64,000 bases of DNA from Seriola aureovittata (taxonomy: Eukaryota > Chordata > Actinopteri > Carangiformes > Carangidae): contig NC_079365.1 of NCBI RefSeq assembly GCF_021018895.1, positions 15,947,501-16,011,500 of the forward strand, read 5' to 3'. The translations under genes were made by a program, and so were the position numbers. The notes under the pieces were generated by a model. That model was not told where the DNA came from, did no database searches, and was given only the letters and a program-made list of their open reading frames with translations. Shown here in pieces: positions 23,001 to 33,655 of the stretch. Position 1 is the stretch's first letter, and each line of letters starts with the position of its first letter.

Positions 23001-24564
23001 TGTAGACAAAGTACTGTGAACTTTTTTGTTTTTTTTACACTAATGGAAGCTCTTTAATCAGCATCACGTCTACAGGTGTAATAGGTGGTAGCTGGTGTCA
23101 AAAAAGAAAAAAAGGGCCTAAGACCACTCTATTTCTAAGCAATGGCATGTTGCAGAGAACATGTACGGGTTATTTAGTACAGTGATTAATATCAATCTAT
23201 AATAATGAATAGTTTTTGTAAAGGAGCCATTTTATCTGAAAGAGAACGTGTTTTGATCAGAGTTGCCTTCTGGTTTTGGACCTGCGTGTTTCCTTTAGTA
23301 ATGTTCAACCCAAAATGGGATGTGGTGCCCACCCACCACTACGACACCTCCTCTCCTCTCCACTGAAGCCCCTGTTTACAGTTACCCTGGGTGATAGATG
23401 CCATGGCAACATTCCACTTCAGCTCATTCCAGCCCCCATCACCTGGGAGACCGGCAGATCTCAGACAAAGAAACACCAAGAAAACAGGCAAATGGGGAAA
23501 AGGGAAAAAGCCCCTCTAGGTATATACAACCTGGAGGATTTTGAAAGTCTTGCAAACGTACTTTTTATACGAAGAGTGCAGATGATCAGTGGTTAAATCA
23601 TGTATAGAAAACAACATACTTAGGTGGGACGTCATATCTATTATCACCCTGAGCCGTGTTTTTATCTAGTTCTCAGCTCACAGTTTTAAGTGTCTTAATG
23701 CACCTCTGCCCATCTTGCCATCAGTGCCAGGTTGTTGCTATCGTTGCTGTTGTTGCTGTCCTGGTGTCCTGCCTTACCCTCTCACTAATTGCACCATATT
23801 TGATGGCGAGCTCATCTCGGTCCGCTCTGCTGTGGGCCAGCAGGTCCTCCAGCCTCGCCAGCTCTCCCTGCAGCACTCGGTTCTCCTCCTGGAGGGACAT
23901 GACCGAGGACATGGCCCCTGCCGCTGAGAGGAAAACGAGGACGGAGGCAACGATTAGGGCAAAGAAAAGAGTCCAAACTTTAATTTGACAGGACGAGGAG
24001 CAGACTCACAGCTGTCGTTGAGGTTCTTTGTGACAATCTCTCGTACTCGTGCTGGTAGACATGTAGGGGGGTCATCTGGTGAAGGGCCCCGGACTATCAG
24101 CCTCTTCTCCTCAGACAAAACACTCTCCTCCAGCCTCTGATAAAAAAAAAAAACCACACACACATTTACCATTTCAGTTCGTGACATTTACATAGAGAGA
24201 AACAATAATAACAGCCCTGCAAAAATATGAAGTATGCCTACATCTCAATATACAGGCAATGACAACTTAAATAAACTGAGAGATGATGGTGATTATGTGA
24301 TTAAGTCCCACAAGACTAGGTCGAGCCACAGCAGCCACACCAGTCCAAAACTGCTGCCTTATAAAAACACATAATACTGTCCACCAACACAAACATGCAC
24401 ACACACAGAGGCCCGCGGCTTTATTTGTCACATCTCACACCAGGCAGCAGCACTTACTGCACATTCAATAAGCGATGGGAGATGGAGGAAGACCCGGTGC
24501 ACCTCACCTGTATCACAGACTCCAGTTTGTTGGAGTCCGAGTCTGAGTTTTCCGCAGCGCTCAT
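6727..24564 (-). CDS. crocc: Rootletin (ciliary rootlet coiled-coil protein)
   Basis: Structural filament of the ciliary rootlet and of the centriole linker. I assembled 37 coding exons with closing phases, giving 2023 residues; human rootletin is 2017 residues with 37 exons. The start codon is 24564-24562 and the stop is 6729-6727. The N-terminal rootletin domain (about residues 20-210) contains LPARVREIVTKNL and SFHSYFSSEHSRLL, both close to the human protein. A Ser/Arg/Pro-rich patch covers about residues 480-510 (exon 12). Heptad coiled coil then runs almost without break. A Pro/Ser/Gly linker at about 1439-1512 interrupts it (exons 27-28), followed by the C-terminal coil ending VKGLEEQVSTLKEQL. 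No frameshift or lost splice site is seen. Two RFX X-box motifs lie in its introns, fitting ciliary regulation. mfap2 and necap2 flank it as in mammals. Paralogue naming (crocc versus a duplicate) cannot be settled here. Confidence 0.97.
8030..8100. repeat. (CA)35 microsatellite at the crocc exon 36 acceptor
   Basis: Uninterrupted AC/CA alternation for about 71 bases. In the crocc transcript it reads as (UG)n and ends 8 bases before the exon 36 splice junction. Confidence 0.95.
8180..8500 (+). mobile_element. Degraded L1-type LINE fragment (ORF2 3' end)
   Basis: Around 8243-8285 a broken frame reads VFWSCT, stop, LKPF, resembling the VFWSC-K-K-FW motif near the end of fish L1 reverse-transcriptase proteins. 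About 90 bases later FAGKRWCKADP resembles the usual AKKAITRKWLK-type tail. Stops and frameshifts show it is dead. It is inserted antisense in the crocc intron 35 region. Similarity is judged by eye only. Confidence 0.5.
9331..9527 (-). repeat. Dispersed teleost repeat (family B), inverted copy
   Basis: It contains ACCAACAGTCCAAAACCTAA, then TTATAAGACAAAGAAGAGCA and AAATCCTCACTATTGAGA, the typical body of a repeat that ends in a TTAGTTGCAGCC-type terminus in many percomorphs. Related copies lie at 32490-32536, 33556-33655 and 39498-39745. It lies in a crocc intron. Confidence 0.55.
11971..12039. repeat. (ATCT)n tetranucleotide microsatellite
   Basis: About 17 units of ATCT with a few substitutions (CTCT, CCAT) lie in the crocc intron between exons 29 and 30. 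Confidence 0.95.
12381..17393 (-). other. crocc: crocc exons 17-28 (exon map)
   Basis: Coding exons in transcription order: 17 17163-17393; 18 16577-16770; 19 16362-16489; 20 15978-16147; 21 15684-15863; 22 15299-15433; 23 15035-15178; 24 14403-14641; 25 14145-14304; 26 13838-14005; 27 13319-13742; 28 12381-12544. Exon 27, at 424 bases, is the longest. It ends the central coil and enters a Gly/Ser/Pro linker (GRSPGGSPTSP). Exon 28 finishes the linker and re-enters coil with LRDFLQELRDAHKER, which matches the human LREFLQELRSAQRER segment. The 0.8-kb AT-rich intron between exons 27 and 28 holds a perfect X-box. Confidence 0.9.
13152..13165 (+). promoter_or_regulatory. Perfect RFX X-box (GTTGCCAAGGTAAC) in a crocc intron
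   Basis: It matches the consensus GTNRCC-N2-RGYAAC at every informative base and is an imperfect palindrome. It lies in the AT-rich intron between crocc exons 27 and 28. RFX factors are known activators of ciliary genes. That this site acts on crocc, or on a short downstream transcript, is inference. Confidence 0.6.
19984..20035. repeat. (TG)26 microsatellite beside the crocc exon 12 donor
   Basis: Pure TG alternation on the plus strand. In the crocc RNA it is a (CA)n tract starting about 27 bases downstream of the exon 12 5' splice site at 20063. Confidence 0.95.
23397..23410 (+). promoter_or_regulatory. Near-perfect RFX X-box (GATGCCATGGCAAC) in crocc intron 3
   Basis: Eleven of twelve informative bases match the RFX X-box consensus; only the second base (A for T) differs. 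It lies about 1.15 kb downstream of the crocc start codon, between exons 3 and 4, a usual place for an intronic enhancer. Confidence 0.5.
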
Positions 24565-24780
24565 CGCGGCTGGCCGCAGATATTTCAAATCCTCCGGGGA
24601 TTAACTCCGAGTAAAATACGTCTTCACAAGTTCAACGACCGTCTTTTGCTTCCCAACCGGTGCGAAACAGAAGAAAAGCTCACGACCTCAGCCTGGTTAT
24701 TTGTTGCTGTTGGAGCCGACCAAGTTTGGTCGCAGAGGAGCTGCGTGTGACCGTCCTGTCGCCTCCTCCTCCGGTACAGG
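24565..24780 (-). promoter_or_regulatory. crocc: Probable crocc 5' UTR and proximal promoter
   Basis: The sequence just upstream of the crocc start codon is moderately GC-rich with scattered CpGs (GCGGCTGGCCGC, CCGGGG, CCGGTGCG). No TATA box is evident. I infer the start site from position only. Confidence 0.4.
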
Positions 24781-24831
24781 GAGGCACAGATTGAGGACAG
24801 CAGGATTAGTAGGTTTAAAGATGCACACCCC

Positions 24832-24862
24832 TCCACCTCCACCTCCACCTCCACCTCCACCA
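24832..24862. repeat. (CCACCT)n short tandem repeat
   Basis: About five CCACCT units upstream of crocc. The Glu-Val frame read on the minus strand is a repeat artefact. Confidence 0.85.
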
Positions 24863-26002
24863 CACCACCGCTACACTCTCACTGCTCGCTTTCGTAAACC
24901 ACTGCTATACAGCTGCACAACAAAGAGAAACCAAAATAAAACTTTAGTAGCCCCCTCCCTCTCCATAAAGAATATAAACAGTGTTTTGACCACTGTTGTT
25001 GTGGACTATACTACTGATTTTCAAAATAAAATTCAGAGAAGGGGACGAGGACCGGGTTAGGTGTGTTTTTATTTTGTCCATTATTTCTAAATGGACAAAT
25101 CAATACTAAGACCATATTTCTAATAATTTATGACTGCAGGTATTTTCCATGTGCTATTAGTTAAAGCTTGCCTAACCACTTTAACTAGTACTACCAGTTC
25201 CACTCAGTGGCCCCAGGGCAGAAAGTACGCTGCAGGCCCCACGTTTTCCGCAGATGAGTTTGGATATTACAACTATGATATGTTTTTTCTCTATAAGAAA
25301 GGACCTCAAGATTGGGTAAACATGTAGGGGGCATTTTAAAGCCCTTTTCCTTCCAATCTTCATTACCCAGTTAACCAAGTTATCACATTCCCACAACCTG
25401 TTGGGCCCTGAGGGTCTGGGGGTCTAGAAAACACTTGAAAATAAAAGCGGTTATCCACGTGTGGCGTATGGCTTCATTCTTCTTTGGTGGTATAAAACCT
25501 TTTTGAGGTTAACTGAACTGTATGTTCAGTATGGCAACATTAAGTCCCCCTATTGATATAAGTGATTATTCATGTATTTGTCAACAACTATAAATGCTAT
25601 GGACGCCCATAAGTGAAGGCTGGTGCATGAACAGATATTGAATGACAATACAGTGATATACAATTTTAATAACATAAAATATGAAGTTATAATTATCATA
25701 TATTGTACATTAATAAATAGGTTAAAATGACCTTATGTCTGCTTACAACTATTATTGCGTGAGAAACGATTTATTAAATGTCTGTATACTTGTTATAAAT
25801 GCTACACAGGGTTAAGTTAACTACATGTAAGTGTTAGCAACCTCAGAACAATGTTTTCAAAGGGGTCTGTAGACATGTAAATGTGAAACTATGACAGCAG
25901 CATTAAACATGAGGGGTCTGAGCTGCTCCACATAGTGTTTGGATTGTCATAGTTACAGACAAGAGGATCATTGTGTCAATACCAGACCCCCAACACAGCC
26001 TT

Positions 26003-26003
<1 letters not shown>

Positions 26004-26057
<54 letters not shown>
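26004..26057. repeat. (CA)n microsatellite
   Basis: About 27 CA units without interruption in the crocc-necap2 intergenic region. Confidence 0.95.
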
Positions 26058-26059
<2 letters not shown>

Positions 26060-26257
26060 ATGCAAAGTGACTCACAGCATTTTAACTGTGTGGTTTCAGC
26101 TCAGTTAAACATGTCAGATATCTACAATAATATATTAACGTTAATGTTATTTCATATGCTGACCAGGATATGAATGTTAGGTCATTGTGCATCCACGTTC
26201 AGAACAATGAAACAAAGGCCCACTGTCAGTGCTGAGTTTCCTATCAACTGTTTTTAG

Positions 26258-26297
26258 CATTACATTTTAGTATTACATTTTAGTATTACATTTTAGC
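26258..26297. repeat. 13-bp tandem repeat, three copies
   Basis: The unit (t/c)attacattttag occurs three times head to tail with one substitution at the first base, followed by a partial fourth unit. Confidence 0.85.
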
Positions 26298-26926
26298 ATT
26301 CATAGAAATTTCTTAACTTTAAATAATGGTCAGCTGCTACTTTAAAAGTTTTTTCTTTTTGTGTGTGTGTGTGTGTGTGTCAAAAATTCACTTTTAACTG
26401 CTTAACATCTGTGGCGCCCCCAGTTGGTGTGTTAGTATATGACTAGCACTGATTTCAATGAGATCTTGTATCTGATGAACTATAGGCTACATTTACACCT
26501 GTTGATCTCTCTGCAGACTACAGCCCAAACTCTCCACTGTTCACTCCAGCTGCCATTAAACAATCAGATCAACCGCAGAATAAACAGTGGGAACTCCAGT
26601 CAGTGACCATCAGCTGCCCCCTCTCCACTTCTTGTTTGTCACCCTCATAAAGAGGAACTGTACGACTTATCACCAACATGCTCTTTATCCAAATGCATCC
26701 AGAAAGACACACCCAAGTTTTCAAAAGTCTGGGTCAAGAGTTGGTGGAGGAGGAGGAGGAGGAGGGGGAGGAGAGAGGGGGACTGTTCATTAAACTGTGA
26801 AACATCCAACGACATTTGCGAGATGATGAATTAAGACTTTGGTTCACAGTAATAGAGACTAAGATGCCGACACAAACCTGCTGATGTGGAAGCAACAGCC
26901 TAAATATAAAAGGCTTTACAATCGAT

Positions 26927-26957
<31 letters not shown>

Positions 26958-27028
26958 GTATGTGTCGTGTTTGCTGCAGCTTTCGCAGTGAAAACATCCA
27001 CTTCCCTGTTTGATTTCTAACCTCACCT

Positions 27029-27300
27029 CGTCTGTTCGTTCCGCTCAGCGTCAGTCCGCCGTCCCTCCATGTTTCTGAGCGGGCGTCGAGATAACTGAGG
27101 CCGAGACAAACCCCATCCACAGCAGCTATAACGGCAACATCAGCTGGTCTCTGGCGCTGCTGCCTCGCTCACAAATCTTCTCCATGCTTTTTCCGGGGAG
27201 GGACTTCACGCCAGGCTGCCGTCTCTGGATCCAGCACAGTCTATTAACACGACGGTCCACTGTCATGACGTCATATGACCGTACGCATCTCGTTCCTATC
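27029..27300 (-). promoter_or_regulatory. CpG-rich interval with a CRE palindrome; possible upstream promoter
   Basis: Roughly 20 CpG dinucleotides occur in about 270 bases, in clear contrast to the AT-rich flanks. A full CRE palindrome TGACGTCA lies at 27266-27273. On the minus strand a good donor (GACGAG then GTGAGG) ends a potential non-coding exon at 27029. This may be an alternative crocc promoter or the start of an unrelated non-coding transcript. Confidence 0.35.
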
Positions 27301-28064
27301 AAAACATTTTCAATGAAATCCACCAATAAATAATGTTGTTTTTTCTTTCGTACAAATAACTGAGCAGATACAGGTAAAATATCCTGAAGTGGTAAAAACG
27401 TATTTTCCCTGAAAAAACTTTTAGTAAATTAATTAGTTTTCAGTTATATATATTTTCAGTATTTACTGGTAATACTTAATGTAAAAGACAATAATTACAT
27501 AAGAGGCTTGTACCGCAGTAAATAAATAGCGATGTGTGTATTGTAGATGTAAATCTTTAGCGTCACAAAATCACCAGTGTTATGACTGAAACTTCCCCCC
27601 TATTGTTCCTGTGTCTTTACACCAGTGTGTGGCAAGAGGACAAAAGCCATCAGAAGAATCCTGTAATAGATTTATTATCACAGATTTCCAGATACCATTT
27701 TATACAACTATAGATTGTTTTGGTGCTGAATATTTGTAAAAGCTGCACACTAGCCTACACTTCAAATGTTTCATTTATGGCCAAGTTTCTTATATGAAAT
27801 AAATGACTGTGAGAAAAAGTATTTGGTAACAAATCCTTATTAGATTATTTATTAGTTTATTATTACTTATTAAATTGTTATTTTATTGTTTATTGTTATT
27901 AATTGTTTGACTACATACTGAAGAAGTGAAAAGGTGAATGAGCTCAATGAGCTTTAAAAACCAGAGGCATTCAGATTAAACCCTCTCTGTAATTCCACAG
28001 AGAGACACTGGTTACACTTTACTGATTAACATTTAAAAAAAAAAAAGAGCCAATGAAATATATA
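27301..28064. other. AT-rich intergenic sequence; nothing recognised
   Basis: No coding frame, RNA gene or repeat family was recognised beyond short A/T runs. Confidence 0.5.
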
Positions 28065-29135
28065 GTTTATTTACAAGAAGACATGGGCTTACATTTTATA
28101 CACATTTTAGATCTTTTTCAGAAAGGCACTTAATCAAATACTCGATGCAAATTATCAACAAGATTTAGGAAAATTCAATTTGGTAAAAGGCACATTTAAA
28201 AAAAGCAACAGCACACGAGGAAAAGGTATAAGAGGGGTGTACACAAAACCAACCATGAATAAACCAACAAAACATTTTCAAACTTTGAATGACAGACAAA
28301 ATGGCAATCATGACTTTAGTCCAACACCATGATTAAAAAAATCCTGGTATTTATGATGAGGGGCTTAAGAGCTTTAATGTAAAACTAATCATCAGCTATC
28401 AATGTAGCCTTGAAAGATCTCCCAAAACAAGAACTACAAGCAGAAAACAAAACACACACAGACTCACACACACACACACACACGCACACACACACTGGTA
28501 CACACCTAAACAAAACATGGATACTTCAATAGGTAAACTATTTTACCTTCCCAGATGGTAAAGAAAACCTTGAGATGAGTGGTGTTGGTGCAATGAGATA
28601 ACTGTATGATAGCAGAAAGAAAATATATGCATGATGTTGTGAAGACAAGGACCAGAGGGATACAATCAAATCTGGTTCTGAACAGATTGAGAGTGAAAGG
28701 AGGAAGGAATAAAATACGGGAACATTTGATTTAAGGCAATGGATAGACGTTCCGACCTGGTTAGTGTGAGGAGACGACGTTTCACTTCAACCATCGGTAT
28801 GCTCACTTTTCTCACAGGGAGCAGAGGCTCCAACAGTGACAGTTTAGTGGTTACCTGGCGACTAAAAATCAAAAGACAGATCCCACTGCATAGCAGAGAG
28901 TGAAAATACAGAGTAAGATTGTAAAGAATATGTACATTGTACTGTTTGTTCCTCCAGAGTGTGTTGGTCAGCGGGCTATAGTTATACATGAACAGATTCT
29001 TGACAGTACAAGTGCAGTGAATGAGCCGGTCAAGTTTTACTAACAGTTCCTCTCTTTTAGTTTCTTTCTGTTTTGCCACAATGGTCCTGTCCATGGAATG
29101 TATGGAACCTGAGTGTGTGCACGTTCTCCCACAAC
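28065..29135 (-). other. necap2: Probable necap2 3' UTR
   Basis: Non-coding sequence downstream of the necap2 stop codon, with minus-strand AATAAA (plus-strand TTTATT) near 28067-28072. It includes a short interrupted (CA)n tract at about 28455-28496. The 3' end is inferred from the signal alone. Confidence 0.4.
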
Positions 29136-32100
29136 TCAACTAAACTGCACCCATCCTGATTTGACAGCATCTTTACTGGAGCTGTGGAGGAGAGGGGGGG
29201 GTTTGGAGGATGAGAGTGATGATGGAGTGAGGAAAGACACGAAAACAATCATGTAAAACCAACACAAATTTGACAGATGGATGAGATGGATTATTAAACA
29301 AGAAAAAGATGCTACGGACAATTTCTGGAAAAACTTACTTGGAACCTGCAGATGTGAAATCCCCCCACACGTCAGAGCTGGGCTGGGCTGCAGGGACAGA
29401 GGAACCAAAGTCTAAAAGAGAGGCTGCGTACGGAGAAAAACAATTATGGAAATGTTGTTTACATCATGTGAAAATGTTTGTTTTAAAATGTTTTGATCTG
29501 ATACAAAAGCAGTGTGATCACCAGTGTTAGACTGAACAGCTGCGACTGTCTGCTGTCCGCCAGGAGGCGGCATGACCCCTCCGGCCTTTGCTCCTGGTGG
29601 AGGTGGGAGCAGACCGCCACCCATCGGCCGCGCTTTAGCACCACCTGCATCCTTCTTCTTGATGTTCTGTGGCAGACAGAATCATGACAGTAACTAGATG
29701 TTCATATATTTGTTTTCTTGTTTAAAAATGTATTACAATGTTATTATTATTCCATCTTTCCATCTGTGATGGCGACATGCTCACCCCAATGCTGATCTTG
29801 ATGGTCTGTCCTTCTTTGAAGCTCAGGTCCAGTTTAGGTGCTGCGCTCTGAGAAGCTTCCAGTTTTGCGAGCTCACCTTCTTGCTTCACCCACCTTTAGA
29901 AACCAAGTTTATTTTTAAAAATCAAGTTTATTTTAGTAATTTTATTCAAGTAATTTTGGGTTGAGTTAAACTTTAAAATAATATGAGTGAAACTGGGCTT
30001 GCGCAATAATAGATACAGGACATCTAAATAATTATAGATCAATGGCTCAACATTTTTGCAATGTTAGTTTGAAAATATTGTTAAACAAATATTTTTGCCT
30101 TTCTGTAAATATGTTTTCATTCTAAAAATGTTAAAATATTATATACTTTTATTTATAATATTTACTTTTAAGTAAATGATTTTATAACATTATGTATTAA
30201 GTTGGCTCAATAATTAACTTAAAATAATTTTTAGGCAGCAGTCAATATGTGAGTGTGCACTTAAGAATAAAACGGACACATGCATGCTATGTAAATGTGC
30301 ATTACTGTCCACTCACACATCAAAGGAGGAATGTTGCAGTTTCCATAATAATTTAAACATGAAAAAAAGTTTCAAATATGTGTCTAAAAACATGCACAAG
30401 TCAAACAGTGATATGTTCATGTACAGGTTGTATGTATAAATACACAACAGGTGCTGAAAGTCCTACACAGCAGAGGGTTACTCACTTAAAATGGTCTTGT
30501 AAAGCGACATTGAAGTCAAATGAGTCTCCGCGATCAGCAAAACCCAGACCAATAAAAGCATGACGTCCTTCAATCAAAGCAATTGTAAAGACAAAAACAC
30601 GTTAGCGTACCCTTTGCATCCCACGATAAAACATAAAAAACATCTTCCTGCAATATCAATACAATAAATGTATTAAAAATCTTCTTTCACTTGACAACGC
30701 CAGTGTGAGACTGACTGACAGATGGAGAAAAATGGCTGACCAATGATGCAACAAGCTAATGCACTATTCACTACCACCATCTAATCTGAGTACTATTATT
30801 TTGACATGGAGAAATGTAATTCGAAAGTCTGACTATAGTTTGTCGTATTTACAGCCTTGTTGTTTCATTTAAATCATACATTTAGATTCAAAGAGATTTG
30901 TTTATATAAATGTGACACTAAACTTAAGAGATGATTAGCACAGTATATCTGCCGACTTTCTTTTAATCAAAGTATATCTTTTATTTTGTAGATTTAAAAA
31001 TGGATTTTATACAAAAACTAAGCTGTCTCTATAATCGGGGTTGTCATTACTGACTTCTACAATATACAAGTGTAACATTTTAAATCAATATAGTTGTGAT
31101 GAAAGTATCTTACCATTGCCATCCTCTATCCGGATCACAAAATACCTGCTGGAGTCTGTGACTGCTTCAACTACACAACCTGGATACTGTTCGACTGGAG
31201 CTTGTGCAAACAGCTCTCCTGCAAAGAACAAATTTACACCACATTGTGCCGTAGGAGTTTTTTCTGTGCGGTAAATAATCAGGTGAAAAGTGCCGGTGGA
31301 AGACAAAGCAAGCTTGTTGACAGGTGCTTTGATCACACTGTGCCAAACTGGTGAGTTTGTACATATCTTCTTTAAGGAAATGAAACATGTTCTCTATGAT
31401 AAATGTCACTAGAACTGAAGGCAAGACAAGTCTGGATCAAATGAATCTGGTGACAGTCGTAGTAACTGGTTGCCATGGTTGAGTTGCATTTGAGACAAAA
31501 TGTTACAATAAAATGTGAAAGAGCGGCAACATGCTTGTATTATTTAGTCAGCTGCAAATTCACCCCAAGAGATACTCACCTGTACAACTGCACCACAAAA
31601 CAAGTCATGTGTCTAACTAGCCTGGAGCGTGTGCTGAGCAAACATGTGGCAGATAAAAATGGAGGGTCAGTAGACTTGTTAATGTGAAGCAAGCAAGGCC
31701 AAGAATCTGCTGTAATCCTCTGCTCAGTAATGTTAAATTGTTGCATACTGCGTTTCCTCACACAACTTTTCAGCTCGTCATCTTCCTAAAGGTCACAAAC
31801 ACCGTTAAATGTGGAAGACGTGTTATCATCAGTTTTGTTTGGAGAGTCAAGCTCTCTCTCTGTTTCATGGCTTAACTTAGCCATCTTTCTGGCTACACTA
31901 ATCAGGGCTACTCTAATGTTCAAAGGAACTGATGGTTCACTTTAAACAGTGCTTTCCTGACACTTGGTACTCTGGTGGTTATGGAAAGTTAAGAGACTCA
32001 CTTCTGAGTCAAGTAAAATATTGCCTAAAGGAGTTGATTGTTTGTCTTGGTGACATAAGTCGAGAGACATACAAACATACATTGTGAATTATGTACACAC

Positions 32101-33198
32101 ACATATGCAGAAAACACAACTTAAAATTTAGTTGCAAGGAGATTTATTTACCTGTATTTTTGTCCTCTAACTTAATGAAGGCCATTTTGCCTTTAGCAGT
32201 GATTTTCATCCTACCGCTCCATGCAGGTTCATCCAGCTTCCAGTCAGCAGCGCTAGAAAAACAAGAAACACACATCTGAATGTGAAAGTGGTTTGTGTAA
32301 TGTTCATTCAGGGGAACAGCTGACTCGATCAATGTCAGGCTGTAGCTTTTTGCAGCAGGAGGAAGTGAGATTATAAGTTTTTAGGAAGACTAAAACAAGA
32401 CATTTTTGGAAACAGCGAGCTCTTTTGTTCTGCTGCCAACTGAAGATAAGCAATCCTGTGAGCGACTTCAGCTTAAAAGCTACAGAAAAAGTTATCAATA
32501 TTTTGATAATGCAAATAATTGTTGGTTGCAGCCTTACATTACTTCTGTGATGGGATAATGCTGCTTTGGCCTTAGTTTTCTGTGTATTCATTACTTGACA
32601 AGCACAAAAAAAATAGAATTTGTTTCTTTACAACAAATGAGGACAATGTAAACCAAAATAATTTATATCTTTAAATTTTACACTAGTAGTGCAAATGTGC
32701 TTTTAATCATATTCTGCAGAGGAAACGCCGCAGAGCGAAGCTGGAGGTGGAGCCTTGCATTAGCTCTGCCGCTTTGACTGCCCAGGTTTCATTAAACCTC
32801 ATCAGCAATGTCAGCATTTCTCGTGTCTTTCACGACTAACTCGCGGTAACGGAGGAGAAAGCGGAGAAAGCGGTTGTTTGTCAGCAGCGACACTTGTTAG
32901 CCTCTCGCCTCTGGAGACTTTGTCCCTTAATCTAAACACTTTTAGTACTTTTGTGGCTGTGTGGGCTGTAAGCGTCGACAACATCTAGCAGGGAAAAGAG
33001 AAGAGTAACAAACATCCATCCTGACGACCCCTGTCCGTTACGTTAGCTTTGCGGAACGTCACTTGTCTGTGACAAACGTTAACGCGCTCTGTGGTCATCT
33101 TACCGGTATCCACGGTTAGAGGCCCGCGGCGGGATCCGGTAAACATGAACCTCAGGCTTTACGCAGAGCATCGACTCGTAAGTGTTGTCTTCTGCCAT
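29136..33198 (-). CDS. necap2: NECAP endocytosis-associated protein 2
   Basis: Accessory protein of clathrin-mediated endocytosis that binds AP adaptor appendages through its PHear domain and WxxF motifs. Eight coding exons: 33104-33198, 32152-32252, 31114-31218, 30486-30567, 29785-29893, 29522-29666, 29339-29411, 29136-29181; phases close to 251 residues (human NECAP2 263). The PHear fold covers about residues 1-135, with [39 protein letters not shown] and [16 protein letters not shown] Pro/Gly-rich tail follows ([12 protein letters not shown]). The two adaptor motifs are WGDF at 228-231 and WVQF at 247-250, one residue from the C-terminus. Between crocc and szrd1 it holds the mammalian NECAP2 position, which favours NECAP2 over NECAP1. 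The start lies at a CpG-rich 5' end. Confidence 0.95.
32490..32536 (+). repeat. Short family-B repeat terminus
   Basis: It ends AATAATTGTTGGTTGCAGCC, the terminus shared with the family-B copies elsewhere in the window. It lies in necap2 intron 1. How far the copy extends upstream is unclear. Confidence 0.4.
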
Positions 33199-33247
33199 TT
33201 TGTCAAGTTTCACTGACTAAAAAAAAAAAAACAACTTCCGACTTTCA

Positions 33248-33427
33248 ATGGACACCAGCGCTGGGGCACAACTAGACGACGACATCCCACAGGAGCAGGG
33301 GCGCTGGTTCAGACAGCGCCGCTTCTGGTCAGGATGGTCCGAGCACCTGAAATGTACGGAAACAGACGGCCAGTACAAAACTGAGCGAGGGCCAGTCTAC
33401 GGCTGCAGCAAAGGCTGGACTTTCTAG
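33248..33427 (+). CDS. Possible divergent small ORF, 59 residues, unrecognised
   Basis: An ATG 50 bases from the necap2 start codon, on the opposite strand, opens a 59-codon frame ending in TAG. The product begins MDTSAGAQLDDDIPQEQG, continues through an aromatic/basic stretch (WFRQRRFWSGW) and ends GCSKGWTF. Base composition is GC-rich like the neighbouring CpG-rich necap2 5' end, which alone could explain an open frame. I do not recognise the product and see no clear splice continuation. Treat it as a candidate only. Confidence 0.2.
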   Translation: MDTSAGAQLDDDIPQEQGRWFRQRRFWSGWSEHLKCTETDGQYKTERGPVYGCSKGWTF

Positions 33428-33555
33428 GGCCCCCAGATCCCCAGTTTCACTTCATATCGTGTTGAGGAAACTCAGTGTCAAACTCTATTTCTGTTTTAAT
33501 TTATACAGTACTCATTTGTTGCAGATTGGTTCATCATATTACATCATTTTTTTCA

Positions 33556-33655
33556 GATTGACTGCAACCAACAATTATTTTCATCATCTATACATCATCC
33601 CTCAAACCATAAGTTAACATTCAAATTTAATTTTTGTTTGACCAAAAGTCCAATA
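33556..33655 (-). repeat. Family-B dispersed repeat fragment, inverted
   Basis: GACTGCAACCAACAATTATT begins the fragment as the reverse complement of the family-B terminus, and the family's GACCAAAAGTCCAA body segment follows. It lies between necap2 and the szrd1 3' end. Confidence 0.45.

Larger units (their letters stand above)
18234..24564 (-). other. crocc: crocc exons 1-16 (exon map)
   Basis: Coding exons in transcription order: 1 24508-24564; 2 24010-24136; 3 23778-23923; 4 22247-22438; 5 22085-22168; 6 21910-22001; 7 21642-21807; 8 21434-21540; 9 21100-21327; 10 20542-20632; 11 20352-20438; 12 20063-20275; 13 19415-19614; 14 19119-19301; 15 18484-18628; 16 18234-18380. All have AG acceptors and GT donors on the minus strand. 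Intron 3 (22439-23777) is the largest here and contains an X-box-like site. Exon 13 encodes a local tandem heptad run of the RERDT(A/T)Q type. Confidence 0.9.
24863..27028. other. Intergenic region between crocc and necap2; no gene seen
   Basis: AT-rich sequence without a supported coding frame. It holds (CA)n at 26004-26057, three 13-bp tandem units at 26258-26297, (GT)10 at 26361-26380, a GGA-rich tract at about 26743-26781 and (GT)n at about 26934-26959. Confidence 0.6.

Noticed and set aside
26734..27120. 128-codon minus-strand frame MDGVCLGLSYLD
   Set aside because: It runs through a (CA)n and a GGA repeat and has no conserved motif. The CpG-rich part is better read as promoter or untranslated sequence.
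28666..29139. 157-codon minus-strand frame next to the necap2 last exon
   Set aside because: It overlaps the necap2 stop region in another frame and has no homology I can recognise; it is most likely 3' UTR.
31469..31482. X-box-like GTTGCCATGGTTGA in a necap2 intron
   Set aside because: Only the first half matches; the second half lacks the YAAC that RFX proteins need.
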